Assembly (NCBI RefSeq): GCF_003387355.1
Contig: NZ_QUNH01000001.1
Coordinates: forward strand, 382,023 to 446,022
Direction: 5' to 3'
Origin: Winogradskyella sediminis
GTDB lineage: Bacteria > Bacteroidota > Bacteroidia > Flavobacteriales > Flavobacteriaceae
DNA length: 64,000 nt
The position numbers and the translations under genes are program-made. The notes under the pieces were generated by a model that saw only the letters and a program-made list of their open reading frames with translations, was not told the origin of the DNA and searched no databases. Each line of letters opens with the position of its first letter. Positions within the stretch are counted from its first letter, which is position 1. This document shows positions 17,907 through 28,219 of the stretch, one piece after another.

Positions 17907-19754
17907 ATGTGCGGAATTGTTGGATACATTGGCCATCGTGAGGCTTATCCTATTGTTATTAAAGGTCTTCAAAGATTAGAATATAGAGGCTATGATAGTG
18001 CAGGTATTGCATTGTACGATGGAAACGATATTAAACTATCAAAAACCAAAGGGAAGGTTTCAGACCTTAAAAACAAAATAGAAAATGAAATTTCTACAGA
18101 AGGCTCTCTAGGCATAGGACATACGCGTTGGGCAACACATGGTATACCAAACGATGTAAATTCTCACCCACACTACTCTAATTCTGGAGATTTAGTAATT
18201 ATCCATAATGGAATTATTGAAAATTACGATGCTCTAAAAAAAGAATTAATTAAAAGAGGTTATACATTTCAATCTGAAACAGACACCGAAGTTTTAATTA
18301 ATCTTATTGAAGATATAAAGAAAAATGAAAACTTAAAATTAGGTAAAGCAGTTCAAATTGCGTTAAACCAAGTTGTCGGAGCTTATGCTATTGCTGTTTT
18401 CGATAAAAATAAACCTAATGAAATTGTAGTCGCAAAACTGGGTAGTCCTTTAGCTATTGGTATTGGAGATGATGAGTTTTTTATTGCAAGTGACGCTTCT
18501 CCATTTATAGAATATACTAAAAATGCCATTTATCTAGAAGATGAAGAAATGGCCATTGTAAGAAGAGGCAAAAAAATCAAGGTTCGTAAAATTAAAAATG
18601 ATACACTTGTTGACCCTTATATTCAAGAACTTCAACTTAATTTAGAACAAATTGAAAAAGGAGGCTATGAACACTTTATGCTCAAAGAAATCTATGAGCA
18701 ACCTAGCGCCATCTTAGATACTTTTAGAGGACGGTTGTTAAGCAACGAAGCCATAATTAAAATGGCAGGAATAGAAGATAACATGAAAAAATTCCTAGCT
18801 GCAGATCGTATAATCATAGTAGCTTGTGGAACATCATGGCATGCTGGCCTCGTTGCAGAATATATTTTTGAAGACCTAGCAAGAATTCCGGTTGAAGTCG
18901 AATACGCTTCAGAATTTAGATATAGAAATCCCGTTATAACGGAAAAAGATGTGGTTATTGCCATTTCTCAATCTGGTGAAACTGCAGATACATTAGCCGC
19001 TATTAAATTAGCAAAATCTAAAGGCGCCTTTGTTTTTGGTGTTTGTAATGTTGTAGGATCTACAATCGCAAGAGAAACAGATGCAGGGGCATACACACAT
19101 GCAGGCCCAGAAATCGGTGTGGCATCAACTAAAGCATTTACAACACAGATTACGGTGTTAACATTAATTGCATTACGTTTAGCAAGAGCTAAAGGAACGA
19201 TGTCTAGTTCAGAATTTAGACATCACCTTATTGAACTAGAAACAATACCAAATAAAGTTGAAGAAGCTTTAAAATCTGATGCCTATGTAAAAACCGTATC
19301 AGATATTTATAAAGACTCTAAAAATTTCTTGTATTTAGGTCGTGGGTTTAATTTCCCTGTAGCCTTAGAAGGAGCTTTGAAATTAAAAGAAATTTCATAC
19401 ATCCACGCCGAAGGTTATCCTGCTGCAGAAATGAAACATGGACCTATTGCATTAATAGATGAGCAAATGCCAGTTGTGGTAATAGCCACTAAAAAAGGCC
19501 ATTACGAAAAAGTAGTGAGTAACATACAAGAAATTAAATCTAGAAAAGGTAAAATCATCGGTATTGTTACAAAAGGAGATACAAGTGTAAAGGAATTGGC
19601 AGATCATGTTATTGAAGTGCCAGAAACTCTAGAGTGCCTAACTCCTTTACTAACTACAATTCCATTACAGTTATTATCTTATCATATCGCTGTAATGCTA
19701 AATAAAAATGTCGATCAGCCTAGAAACCTAGCGAAATCCGTGACAGTGGAATAG
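17907..19754 (+). CDS. glmS: Glutamine--fructose-6-phosphate aminotransferase (isomerizing)
   Basis: GlmS makes glucosamine-6-phosphate, the entry step to peptidoglycan and LPS amino sugars. The protein has the right length (615 residues). It begins MCGIVGYIG, so Cys2 is the glutaminase nucleophile, and GHTRWATHG is the glutamine-binding motif. Two SIS sugar-isomerase domains follow (AACGTSWHAG and AISQSGETADTLA in the first; EGALKLKEISYIHAEG in the second), and the C-terminus ends RNLAKSVTVE. There is no room for a glmS ribozyme: the gap to the preceding gene is 14 bp. A strong terminator follows. Confidence 0.97.
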   Translation: MCGIVGYIGHREAYPIVIKGLQRLEYRGYDSAGIALYDGNDIKLSKTKGKVSDLKNKIENEISTEGSLGIGHTRWATHGIPNDVNSHPHYSNSGDLVIIHNGIIENYDALKKELIKRGYTFQSETDTEVLINLIEDIKKNENLKLGKAVQIALNQVVGAYAIAVFDKNKPNEIVVAKLGSPLAIGIGDDEFFIASDASPFIEYTKNAIYLEDEEMAIVRRGKKIKVRKIKNDTLVDPYIQELQLNLEQIEKGGYEHFMLKEIYEQPSAILDTFRGRLLSNEAIIKMAGIEDNMKKFLAADRIIIVACGTSWHAGLVAEYIFEDLARIPVEVEYASEFRYRNPVITEKDVVIAISQSGETADTLAAIKLAKSKGAFVFGVCNVVGSTIARETDAGAYTHAGPEIGVASTKAFTTQITVLTLIALRLARAKGTMSSSEFRHHLIELETIPNKVEEALKSDAYVKTVSDIYKDSKNFLYLGRGFNFPVALEGALKLKEISYIHAEGYPAAEMKHGPIALIDEQMPVVVIATKKGHYEKVVSNIQEIKSRKGKIIGIVTKGDTSVKELADHVIEVPETLECLTPLLTTIPLQLLSYHIAVMLNKNVDQPRNLAKSVTVE

Positions 19755-19781
19755 CAAATTCCATTACCAAAATCATATTTT

Positions 19782-19826
19782 ATAACCTAAAAATTGTGTA
19801 ATTATCAATTTTTAGGTTATTTTTTT
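19782..19826 (+). terminator. Rho-independent terminator after glmS
   Basis: A perfect 15-bp stem (ATAACCTAAAAATTG at 19782-19796 with its complement at 19806-19820) has a 9-nt loop and is followed by a run of T. It ends the GT5-DUF4270-glmS operon. Confidence 0.85.
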
Positions 19827-19926
19827 GTCACAAATTGCTATGCATGCATAATTTTATGAGAATTTCTTATTGAATTTTCATATATTTAATTAAATTGCTC
19901 ATCTAATAAATTAACTAATCTCTAAC

Positions 19927-22659
19927 ATGAAGACAATCTTAAAGCTTTTCACTATGCTTTTTTGTGTGGTATCATTTGCTCAAACCACAGTAAAAGGTAA
20001 AATTATTGACAATACCGGGTTACCTCTACCAGGTGCAAACATTGTAGTAGTAGGAACTAGTACAGGTACAGTATCTGACTTTGACGGAAACTATACCCTA
20101 ACCACTTCTCTAGAACTACCCTTATCAATACGCGTGAGTTATGCTGGTTTCGAAGCGCAAACCATAGAAATCACAACCAACAACCAAACCGTCAATGTTA
20201 CCCTTTTAGAAGGTAACGAGTTAGACGAAGTGGTTATTTCTGCTTCACGTACTCCAGAACGTATTTTTGAGTCACCCGTAACCGTAGAACGTTTTGGTCT
20301 TAAAGAAATAAAAAATACAGCCTCTGCCGATTTTTATGGAGGTTTAGAAAACTTAAAAGGCGTCGATGTCAATTCGAGTAGTTTAACCTTTAAATCTGTA
20401 AACACAAGAGGTTTTGCCACAACAGCCAACACGCGCTTTATGCAATTAGTTGATGGTATGGATAATTCTACACCGGCTTTAAACTTCCCAATTGGTAACC
20501 TCGTTGGAATGGTAGAAACAGATGTTCAAAGTGTGGAGTTATTACCTGGTGCATCTTCAGCCTTATATGGTGCAAATGCGTTTAACGGTATTTTATTTAT
20601 GCGAAGTAAAAATCCTTTTGATCACCAAGGTATTAGAGCTTCAGTTAAGCAAGGTATAACTACTCAAGAAGCTGCTGGAGATAATGAATATACAGACATA
20701 AGCCTTAGTATGGCTTATAAGTTCAGTGATAAATTTGCTGCCAAGGTTAACTTTGGGTATTTAAATGGTACAGATTGGGCCGCAACTAGCGAAGTCGATA
20801 GCGATGTCTTAGGAGGTACAAGAGCAACTAACCTAAACTACAACGGTATTAACGTATATGGTGATGAAGTCTCAGCAAATATTAATGACTTAGCTGGTGG
20901 TACTGGTATTGTTCCAGATGTATTTGTGAGTAGAACGGGATATAACGAACGTGATTTAACAGAACATAAAGCTCAAAGTATTAAAGCCGATTGGGGATTA
21001 TATTACCGCCCAATAGAGGATAGTAATTTCGAAATTCAATATGTAGGTAAAGTAGGTACAGGTACAACGATATACCAAGGAACTAACCGTTATAATATTG
21101 ATGGATTCTTTCAAGAACAACATAAATTAGAAGTAAAGAACGACAACTTTTTCGTAAGAGGGTATGTTGTAGCTGATAAAGCTGGTGACTCTTACGATAT
21201 GGTATTTACAGGAATCAATATCAACAGAGCATGGAAAAGTGATGAAGACTGGTTTGGAGATTACATAAACACCTACGTCGCTGCAACCTTAGGTGGTGGT
21301 GCCACAGACGAGCAAGCGCACGCAGCAGCAAGAGCAGCTGCAGAAACGGGAAGATTTGAGCCAGGCTCAGCAGAGTTTAATAACGCCTTCAATAGAATCA
21401 TTAAAGATCCAGATTTAGCTACAGGTTCACAATTCCGTGATGCTTCTAAATACTACCATGCTGATGGTAACTATAACTTCAGTGATTTAATAGATTTTGC
21501 AGACATCCAAGTTGGTGGGTCTTATAGACAATATAAACTCAATTCTTTTGGTTCCATCTACACAGACTATGACGGAGAAATTGACTATAGTGAATATGGG
21601 GTATATACACAAATTCAAAAAGAAGTTGAACTAAATGAAGATATGAATTTAAAAATAACGGCTTCAGCACGTTATGACAAATCAGAATTTTTTGATGGAT
21701 TTATATCGCCTAGGATATCATTAGGCTTAACCTTAAATGAAAATCATAATATTAGAGCTTCTGCTCAAACTGGTTTTAGAAACCCAACTACACAGGATTT
21801 ATTTATTGGTTTAGATGCTGGTAGAGCAATCTTAGTGGGCTCTGCTCCAGATAATTTAGATAGATATTCTAGAGATTTCACAGCTAGTAATGGTACTGTT
21901 TATACACAAACTGGTGCTGCTGCATATAACAACTCTTATACAGCATCTTCGGTGCAACAATTGGCCGCAACTGGTGATCCTTCTGTTTTAACAGTAGCCA
22001 ATCCAGACCTTGTATCACCAGAAAAAGTTTCTTCAGTAGAAGTGGGTTATAGAGGAAAATTTGACAAAGTAACCATAGATTTTAGTACCTATTATAATAA
22101 ATATAAAGACTTTATTTCTTCAGAAGTGGTGATAGCACCATTATATGGTTCTGTGTCAGATGCTTCAGGAGTTGCAGCAATAGCCAATAGTGATTATACC
22201 ACTTATAGTACATATACAAACTCTGATGTAGATGTTAATTCTTATGGTGCATCAATTGGTATATCAACTAAAATTTTGAGTGATTTCGATTTAGGCGGAA
22301 GTTACACTTTTACAAAGCAAGATTTTGACCAAGCAGCAAATCCAAATTTCGAAACCAACTTTAACACTCCAGAGCACAAATTTAAAGCGCATTTTGGTAA
22401 CACAGAATTGTTTAAAAATTTCGGATTCAACGTAGCCTATAAATTTAGCGATGATTATTTCTGGGAAGCAACATTTGGAGACGGTATTGTACCAGAATTC
22501 CATACTGTAGATGCACAAATTAGCTACACCATTCCGACCTTAAAATCTACGATTAAGATTGGTGGTACTAATATAGGCGGAAAGGAATACTTTACTGTAT
22601 TCGGGTCTGGCTACATCGGCTCTATGTATTACGCTTCATGGACAATTAATAACTTATAA
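19927..22659 (+). CDS. TonB-dependent outer-membrane receptor with carboxypeptidase-regulatory-like domain
   Basis: The signal peptide ends at VVSFAQ (about residue 19). Residues 20-110 form a CarboxypepD_reg-like domain (VKGKIIDNTGLPLPGANIVV, GTVSDFDGNYTL). The plug follows (about 115-235, with NTRGFATTANTRFMQLVDG and ELLPGASSALYGANAFNG), and the 22-strand barrel runs to residue 910. It should import a ligand across the outer membrane using TonB energy. The next gene, 10 bp downstream, encodes a GDSL-type lipoprotein. The two genes look like a substrate-binding/uptake pair, but lack the SusC/SusD signature. The predicted partner suggests an ester or lipid-derived substrate; this is inference. 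Confidence 0.9.
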   Translation: MKTILKLFTMLFCVVSFAQTTVKGKIIDNTGLPLPGANIVVVGTSTGTVSDFDGNYTLTTSLELPLSIRVSYAGFEAQTIEITTNNQTVNVTLLEGNELDEVVISASRTPERIFESPVTVERFGLKEIKNTASADFYGGLENLKGVDVNSSSLTFKSVNTRGFATTANTRFMQLVDGMDNSTPALNFPIGNLVGMVETDVQSVELLPGASSALYGANAFNGILFMRSKNPFDHQGIRASVKQGITTQEAAGDNEYTDISLSMAYKFSDKFAAKVNFGYLNGTDWAATSEVDSDVLGGTRATNLNYNGINVYGDEVSANINDLAGGTGIVPDVFVSRTGYNERDLTEHKAQSIKADWGLYYRPIEDSNFEIQYVGKVGTGTTIYQGTNRYNIDGFFQEQHKLEVKNDNFFVRGYVVADKAGDSYDMVFTGININRAWKSDEDWFGDYINTYVAATLGGGATDEQAHAAARAAAETGRFEPGSAEFNNAFNRIIKDPDLATGSQFRDASKYYHADGNYNFSDLIDFADIQVGGSYRQYKLNSFGSIYTDYDGEIDYSEYGVYTQIQKEVELNEDMNLKITASARYDKSEFFDGFISPRISLGLTLNENHNIRASAQTGFRNPTTQDLFIGLDAGRAILVGSAPDNLDRYSRDFTASNGTVYTQTGAAAYNNSYTASSVQQLAATGDPSVLTVANPDLVSPEKVSSVEVGYRGKFDKVTIDFSTYYNKYKDFISSEVVIAPLYGSVSDASGVAAIANSDYTTYSTYTNSDVDVNSYGASIGISTKILSDFDLGGSYTFTKQDFDQAANPNFETNFNTPEHKFKAHFGNTELFKNFGFNVAYKFSDDYFWEATFGDGIVPEFHTVDAQISYTIPTLKSTIKIGGTNIGGKEYFTVFGSGYIGSMYYASWTINNL

Positions 22660-22669
22660 AAACAGTAAA

Positions 22670-24292
22670 ATGAAAAACATTAAATATATATTATTAACAG
22701 CTGTCCTTGTTGGTTTTACAGCTTGTAATGACGAAGAAGATTTTGAAGATCAATTAGACAACCCAACAGAAGAGGTTGTATATCCAGACCTAACTCCTGG
22801 TACGGCAGATTTTTCTAATTATGTAGCTATTGGTAATTCATTAACGGCTGGTTTCACGGATAATGCTTTGTTTATAGCAAGTCAAGAAAATTCTATGCCA
22901 AATATGTTGGCACAAAAATTTGCTTTAGCAGGTGGTGGTACATTTACACAACCTTTAATGGACGACAATATTGGTGGTTTATTATTTGGAGGTAACCAAA
23001 ACGAAGACGGTAGTTTCGGTCCCAGATTATACTTTGATGGTTCAGGGCCTGCAAGTTTGCCTGGTATGTCATCAACAGAAGCATTTGCACCTTCATTAGG
23101 TTCTCAAAACAATATGGGAGTGCCTGGTGCTGCAAGTTTTCACTTGTTATATGATGGTTATGGTAATCCTGCCAATTTATTGACGGATCCTCCTACTGCA
23201 AACCCGTATTATGTACGTATGGCATCTGCACCAAACGCCACGATTTTAGGAGATGCTTTGGCACAACAACCAACGTTTGTATCTTTATGGATTGGCAATA
23301 ATGATGTTTTAGGTTATGCAACATCTGGTGGAGATCAAACAGTGGCTGCAATTACACCTCAAGCAACTTTTGAAGGTTCTATCAATGCGATTGTTGGAGC
23401 CTTACAGGCAGCAAATGTACAAGGCGTTATGGCTAATATACCTTATGTTACCACTATTCCACATTTTACAACAGTTCCTTACAACCCACTAGATCCTACA
23501 AATCCAGATTTTGGTCCACAAATACCTTTATTAAACTCTATTTTTGGTGCTTTAAATCCAATTTTTAATGCTGTTGATCCTAATAGAGCCATAGTGTTCT
23601 CAGAAACGGAGGCCAGTGCAGTAGTAATAAAAGATGAAAGTTTAGATAACATTTCAGGAACTATAATTGCCGCATTAAATGCTAGTCCTACTTTCCCTGG
23701 ATTTATAGCGCAATTCGGATTACCTGCTGAAGCAGCACCATTAGTAGCTAACCTTTTAGGGGCAACTTATGGACAAACAAGACAAGCTAATGCCAATGAT
23801 TTATTGGTGTTACCAAGTAGTAGTATAATAGGAACAGTTAATATGGAATCCGTGGCCGCTTTAATGGACCAAGGACTTCCTCAGGCCTTGGCTGGTCAGT
23901 TCTCTGTAGAAGGTGTGTCACTACCTTTAGAAGACAAGTGGGTGTTAATACCAACTGAGCAAGATGAGTTACAAATTGCAACTGACAGCTTTAATGAAAC
24001 ATTAGAAGCGGCAGCAACTTCTGCAGGTTTCGCTTTTGTTGATGCTAACTCCTTAATGCAACAATTAGATAATGGTGGTTATTCTGATGGCAACTTTATA
24101 TTAACTTCTAGTTTAGTCACTGGAGGAGCCTTTTCTTTAGATGGTGTTCATCCAACAGCAAGAGGTTATGCGCTATTAGCAAATGAATTCATGAAAGAAA
24201 TTGATGAAACCTATGGTTCTAATTTTGAAGCTTCAGGTAATTTACTAGATATTGGTAATTATCCAACAAATTACCCGCCTCAATTACCGTAA
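22670..24292 (+). CDS. SGNH/GDSL-family hydrolase, lipoprotein
   Basis: A lipoprotein signal ends in VGFTAC (Cys19). SGNH blocks are complete: block I YVAIGNSLTAG with the nucleophile Ser57, block III WIGNNDVLG near residue 208, and block V DGVHPTARGY near residue 490 with the catalytic Asp and His. Enzymes of this class hydrolyse esters of lipids or acetylated sugars. The insertion between blocks makes the protein longer (540 residues) than a minimal SGNH enzyme; this long lipoprotein form is frequent in Bacteroidetes. It is probably exposed on the outer membrane next to the TonB receptor encoded 10 bp upstream, delivering hydrolysed product to it. Confidence 0.87.
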   Translation: MKNIKYILLTAVLVGFTACNDEEDFEDQLDNPTEEVVYPDLTPGTADFSNYVAIGNSLTAGFTDNALFIASQENSMPNMLAQKFALAGGGTFTQPLMDDNIGGLLFGGNQNEDGSFGPRLYFDGSGPASLPGMSSTEAFAPSLGSQNNMGVPGAASFHLLYDGYGNPANLLTDPPTANPYYVRMASAPNATILGDALAQQPTFVSLWIGNNDVLGYATSGGDQTVAAITPQATFEGSINAIVGALQAANVQGVMANIPYVTTIPHFTTVPYNPLDPTNPDFGPQIPLLNSIFGALNPIFNAVDPNRAIVFSETEASAVVIKDESLDNISGTIIAALNASPTFPGFIAQFGLPAEAAPLVANLLGATYGQTRQANANDLLVLPSSSIIGTVNMESVAALMDQGLPQALAGQFSVEGVSLPLEDKWVLIPTEQDELQIATDSFNETLEAAATSAGFAFVDANSLMQQLDNGGYSDGNFILTSSLVTGGAFSLDGVHPTARGYALLANEFMKEIDETYGSNFEASGNLLDIGNYPTNYPPQLP

Positions 24293-24317
24293 AAAACATA
24301 TTTTAGATTAAAAAATG

Positions 24318-24342
24318 CGCTCTCATATTGAGGGCGTTTTTT
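24318..24342 (+). terminator. Rho-independent terminator after the GDSL lipoprotein gene
   Basis: CGCTCTC (24318-24324) pairs with GAGGGCG (24330-24336, one G-T wobble) around a 5-nt loop and is followed by six T. Confidence 0.8.
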
Positions 24343-24391
24343 GTGCTTAAAAAAGCGACAAATTTTCATATAATATTAAAATTAAAACCCT

Positions 24392-24399
24392 TATCTTTG
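24392..24399 (+). promoter_or_regulatory. -7 promoter box of atpD-atpC
   Basis: TATCTTTG matches the consensus exactly. Transcription should begin near 24404, just before the leader hairpin at 24406-24447. No clear TTTG at -33 is seen; a T-rich stretch at 24363-24366 is about 25 nt upstream. Confidence 0.55.
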
Positions 24400-24405
24400 C
24401 AGCGC

Positions 24406-24447
24406 GAAAAACACAGGTACTCAACTTAATTGAGAAAGCTGTTTTTC
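24406..24447 (+). promoter_or_regulatory. Stable two-part hairpin at the 5' end of the atpD leader
   Basis: GAAAAACA (24406-24413) pairs perfectly with TGTTTTTC (24440-24447). Inside it, CTCAA (24420-24424) pairs with TTGAG (24430-24434) around a 5-nt loop. The structure begins within a few bases of the predicted transcript start. It may protect the mRNA from decay or regulate translation; it lacks a following T tract, so it is not a terminator. Confidence 0.5.
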
Positions 24448-24480
24448 ATATTTAAACTATTGCAAAACAAAAACATATAA

Positions 24481-25992
<1,512 letters not shown>

Positions 25993-25995
25993 ATG

Positions 25996-26064
25996 AGTTA
26001 ATAGTTTGTAGTTGATGGTCAGTAATTTTTCCAACAATTATATACTAATAACAAACAACTAAAA
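25996..26064. repeat. Quasi-palindromic, 7-bp-phased spacer between atpD and atpC
   Basis: AGTTAAT, AGTTTGT, AGTTGAT and GGTCAGT follow each other in strict 7-bp register (25996-26023). The right half (CTAATAA, CAAACAA, CTAAAAG near 26044-26064) contains partial complements such as ACAAAC and CAACTA, so the spacer could fold back. Similar heptamer phasing occurs near 51840 and 51985. Confidence 0.45.
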
Positions 26065-26068
26065 GAAT

Positions 26069-26347
26069 ATGTATTTAGAAATAGTATCACCAGAAGCCAC
26101 ATTATTTAGCGGAGAAGTTACTTCTGTAACTGTTCCTGGAGTAAATGGTGAATTTGAAATGTTAACTAATCACGCACCTATCGTTTCTATACTTAAAGAA
26201 GGAAATGTTAAAGTGGCTGGAAACAATATTCAACTAGAAGATGAAGTGGAAAGTAAATTCACTAAATCAGATAAAGGAGTTTGGTTAGCTATTAATTCTG
26301 GAACACTTGAAATGAAAGATAACAAGCTAATTATTTTAGCAGATTAA
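26069..26347 (+). CDS. atpC: F1Fo ATP synthase subunit epsilon, N-terminal domain only
   Basis: The 92-residue protein matches the beta-sandwich half of epsilon: MYLEIVSPEATLFSGEVTSVTVPGVNGEFEML, then NHAPIVSIL. The C-terminal two-helix domain that inhibits ATP hydrolysis in E. coli and Bacillus (full length about 133-138) is missing. This short form is normal in Bacteroidetes, so it is not a truncation mutation. It means that the classical epsilon-helix brake on ATPase activity is absent. It follows atpD by 76 bp in the same transcript and is closed by a terminator. Confidence 0.95.
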   Translation: MYLEIVSPEATLFSGEVTSVTVPGVNGEFEMLTNHAPIVSILKEGNVKVAGNNIQLEDEVESKFTKSDKGVWLAINSGTLEMKDNKLIILAD

Positions 26348-26369
26348 TCATTTTAATTATCATATTAAA

Positions 26370-26398
26370 AACGCGAAGTATAAACTTCGCGTTTTTTG
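26370..26398. terminator. Bidirectional terminator between atpC and the Gfo/Idh oxidoreductase gene
   Basis: AACGCGAAGT (26370-26379) and ACTTCGCGTT (26384-26393) form a perfect 10-bp stem with a 4-nt loop. T follows on the plus strand, and A-rich sequence precedes on the left, so it can serve both convergent genes. Confidence 0.85.
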
Positions 26399-26400
26399 TT

Positions 26401-27375
26401 TTATATATGCCCTAAAATTTTATCCATAACCCAAGCTGTATGCAAACCACTCTTACCCGTCGAAGGATGCATAGCATCACCCTCTAGTTGTTTTTTCATG
26501 TGTTCTACATGGTATATTTGTATAGGTTTAGGATGATCTATCATATAGCTTTTTGTCTTTGTTTTAGTCGTTAATACAATTGGATCTTCACCAAAAACAG
26601 AGAAATTAAGCGCTCCTTCACTTCCCACAATCTTTACCTCATCTACCCGCTTGTAAGACCCAAAATTCCAACAAGCAGAACCAATAACACCAGAATCATG
26701 CAACCAACTTCCCGAAATTGCATCTTTGGCTGTATATAAGTGTTGCTGATTTAAACCCACACCATGAGCTGTTTTTATATCACCCAGTAGATAGGTAAAT
26801 AAATCTAAGCCATGACTTGCTAAATCATCAAAATATCCTGCGGGAGCAATCTTAGCATCCGTACGCCAATTGTAATCCTTAGACCTATCTATAGGGCTTG
26901 GTGTTCTAGACAGTTCCCAAGTTATATATCGCACGGTACCAATAGATGCGGTCTCTAACAATGTTTTCACTTTATTAAAACGAGGCAAAGATCTACGGTA
27001 ATACGCTACAAACAATGGTAAGTTTTTATTTTTAAAAGCAGTATATATTTCAAGACACGCATTATAGCTTGGTGCCATCGGCTTTTCGATACAGCAAATC
27101 TTACCAGCTTTAGCTACTTTTAAAGCATACATATGATGGCTATCTGGAGGCGTAGCAATATAAATAGCATCAACTTCATTACCTTGTATTAATGCATCAG
27201 CATTATTATAATATTTTTTCACCTTATGCCGTTTAGCATAATCTTTAGCCAATTCTAAGTTTCTACGCATTACAGCCACCAACTCAAATCCATCCACTAA
27301 AGAATATGCCGGACCACTTTTAACTTCTGTAACATCACCACAGCCAATAATACCCCATTTTATACTGTCTTTCAT
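26401..27375 (-). CDS. Gfo/Idh/MocA-family NAD(P)-dependent oxidoreductase
   Basis: The 324-residue protein opens with a Rossmann segment (WGIIGCGDVTEVKSGP), followed by DAIYIATPPDSHHMYAL and the family motif CCIEKPMA near residue 95, where the lysine is catalytic. The C-terminal alpha/beta domain includes GYFDDLASHGLDLFTYLLG with the conserved His. Family members oxidise or reduce sugars, inositols or related compounds. The substrate cannot be read here, and no sugar-pathway neighbours help. It ends next to the atpC terminator and is 6 bp downstream of the XRE-S24 regulator, so it may be co-transcribed with it. Confidence 0.88.
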   Translation of the reverse strand: MKDSIKWGIIGCGDVTEVKSGPAYSLVDGFELVAVMRRNLELAKDYAKRHKVKKYYNNADALIQGNEVDAIYIATPPDSHHMYALKVAKAGKICCIEKPMAPSYNACLEIYTAFKNKNLPLFVAYYRRSLPRFNKVKTLLETASIGTVRYITWELSRTPSPIDRSKDYNWRTDAKIAPAGYFDDLASHGLDLFTYLLGDIKTAHGVGLNQQHLYTAKDAISGSWLHDSGVIGSACWNFGSYKRVDEVKIVGSEGALNFSVFGEDPIVLTTKTKTKSYMIDHPKPIQIYHVEHMKKQLEGDAMHPSTGKSGLHTAWVMDKILGHI

Positions 27376-27381
27376 AAGATC

Positions 27382-28149
27382 TTATAATCGTTTTACCGCT
27401 TCTAATTCCACTTTCAATTCTTGAAACAACATCATAATACTACTCAATTTTAATTCCTTTTCATCATACTCTTGAGTGTTGATACAACAGGTAAATTCCC
27501 ATAGTTCTAAAATATTTTCACGTGCTACCAAATACGGTTGATAAGACTTATTATCTGAACTTAATAATAAATTTAAAGTATCGTCTTCGGGAATATAAAC
27601 CCGTTTATACACCAAACCATCATCTTTGGTTAGTACTATGTATGTACGTCCGCTTTTAACATCTGTAATATCGTCCACAAACTTTGCTACTATAAACGAT
27701 CCATCTTTTACGGGCAACATAGAATCTCCTTTAATAGGAAATGCTCTGTGTGTGCCTGTTGGTAAAAATGGTAATTTAATTTTTTGAAGTTGCTCTATAT
27801 ATTCCGGATCATCATAACCAGATAAATATCCTGCAGAGGCCTTTGCTGGTATAATTTCAATTAAATCTTCGTTATCTTCATTTACAGTGACAGGAAATAA
27901 TACCCGCTTATTCCCTACTTCGATAAATGAGGTGTCATTGGCTTTGCGCAAATCGTTTTTTACCAAAATATCAATAGGTATACTAAAGTAATTAGACAAA
28001 TCGACTAAACGGTCTATTGGTGGCTCAGAACGGCCTTCTTCATAGGATCCCACAACTGAGCGTGTCCAGTTAAGTTCGTCTGCAAAACGCTCTTGAGACA
28101 TTTTCTTTAGAGCGCGTAAATGCTTTATGTTGGTCTGAATTGGTTTCAT
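27382..28149 (-). CDS. LexA-like regulator: XRE helix-turn-helix fused to an S24 self-cleaving domain
   Basis: The N-terminal HTH (LRALKKMSQERFADELNWTR) resembles phage CI-type repressors. The C-terminal S24 domain has the serine in KGDSMLP (Ser143) and the lysine in GLVYKRVY (Lys182), and an Ala-Gly bond at 106-107 (KASAGYLSG) fits the cleavage site. It can therefore probably inactivate itself on RecA activation, as LexA does. I chose the ATG at 28149: an earlier in-frame ATG at 28191 would sit only a few bases from the transcript start predicted by the -7 box, and would place the operator-like inverted repeat inside the gene. It is divergent from the DnaE2-like gene and probably represses it and itself. 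Confidence 0.88.
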   Translation of the reverse strand: MKPIQTNIKHLRALKKMSQERFADELNWTRSVVGSYEEGRSEPPIDRLVDLSNYFSIPIDILVKNDLRKANDTSFIEVGNKRVLFPVTVNEDNEDLIEIIPAKASAGYLSGYDDPEYIEQLQKIKLPFLPTGTHRAFPIKGDSMLPVKDGSFIVAKFVDDITDVKSGRTYIVLTKDDGLVYKRVYIPEDDTLNLLLSSDNKSYQPYLVARENILELWEFTCCINTQEYDEKELKLSSIMMLFQELKVELEAVKRL

Positions 28150-28155
28150 ATTTAT

Positions 28156-28173
28156 TTCCCAAGAAAGTGGGAA
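28156..28173. promoter_or_regulatory. Operator candidate of the XRE-S24 regulator (leader site)
   Basis: TTCCCA (28156-28161) and TGGGAA (28168-28173) form a perfect inverted repeat with a 6-bp spacer, 7 bp before the regulator's ATG at 28149. It is typical of a dimeric HTH-binding site and suggests autoregulation. Confidence 0.55.
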
Positions 28174-28200
28174 TCTTATTTTATTTAACATTAATTACTA

Positions 28201-28208
28201 CAAATATA
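28201..28208 (-). promoter_or_regulatory. -7 promoter box of the XRE-S24 regulator
   Basis: TATATTTG on the minus strand, an exact consensus match. The transcript should start near 28196 and include the operator-like repeat in its leader. Confidence 0.6.
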
Positions 28209-28219
28209 AGCAATACAAA

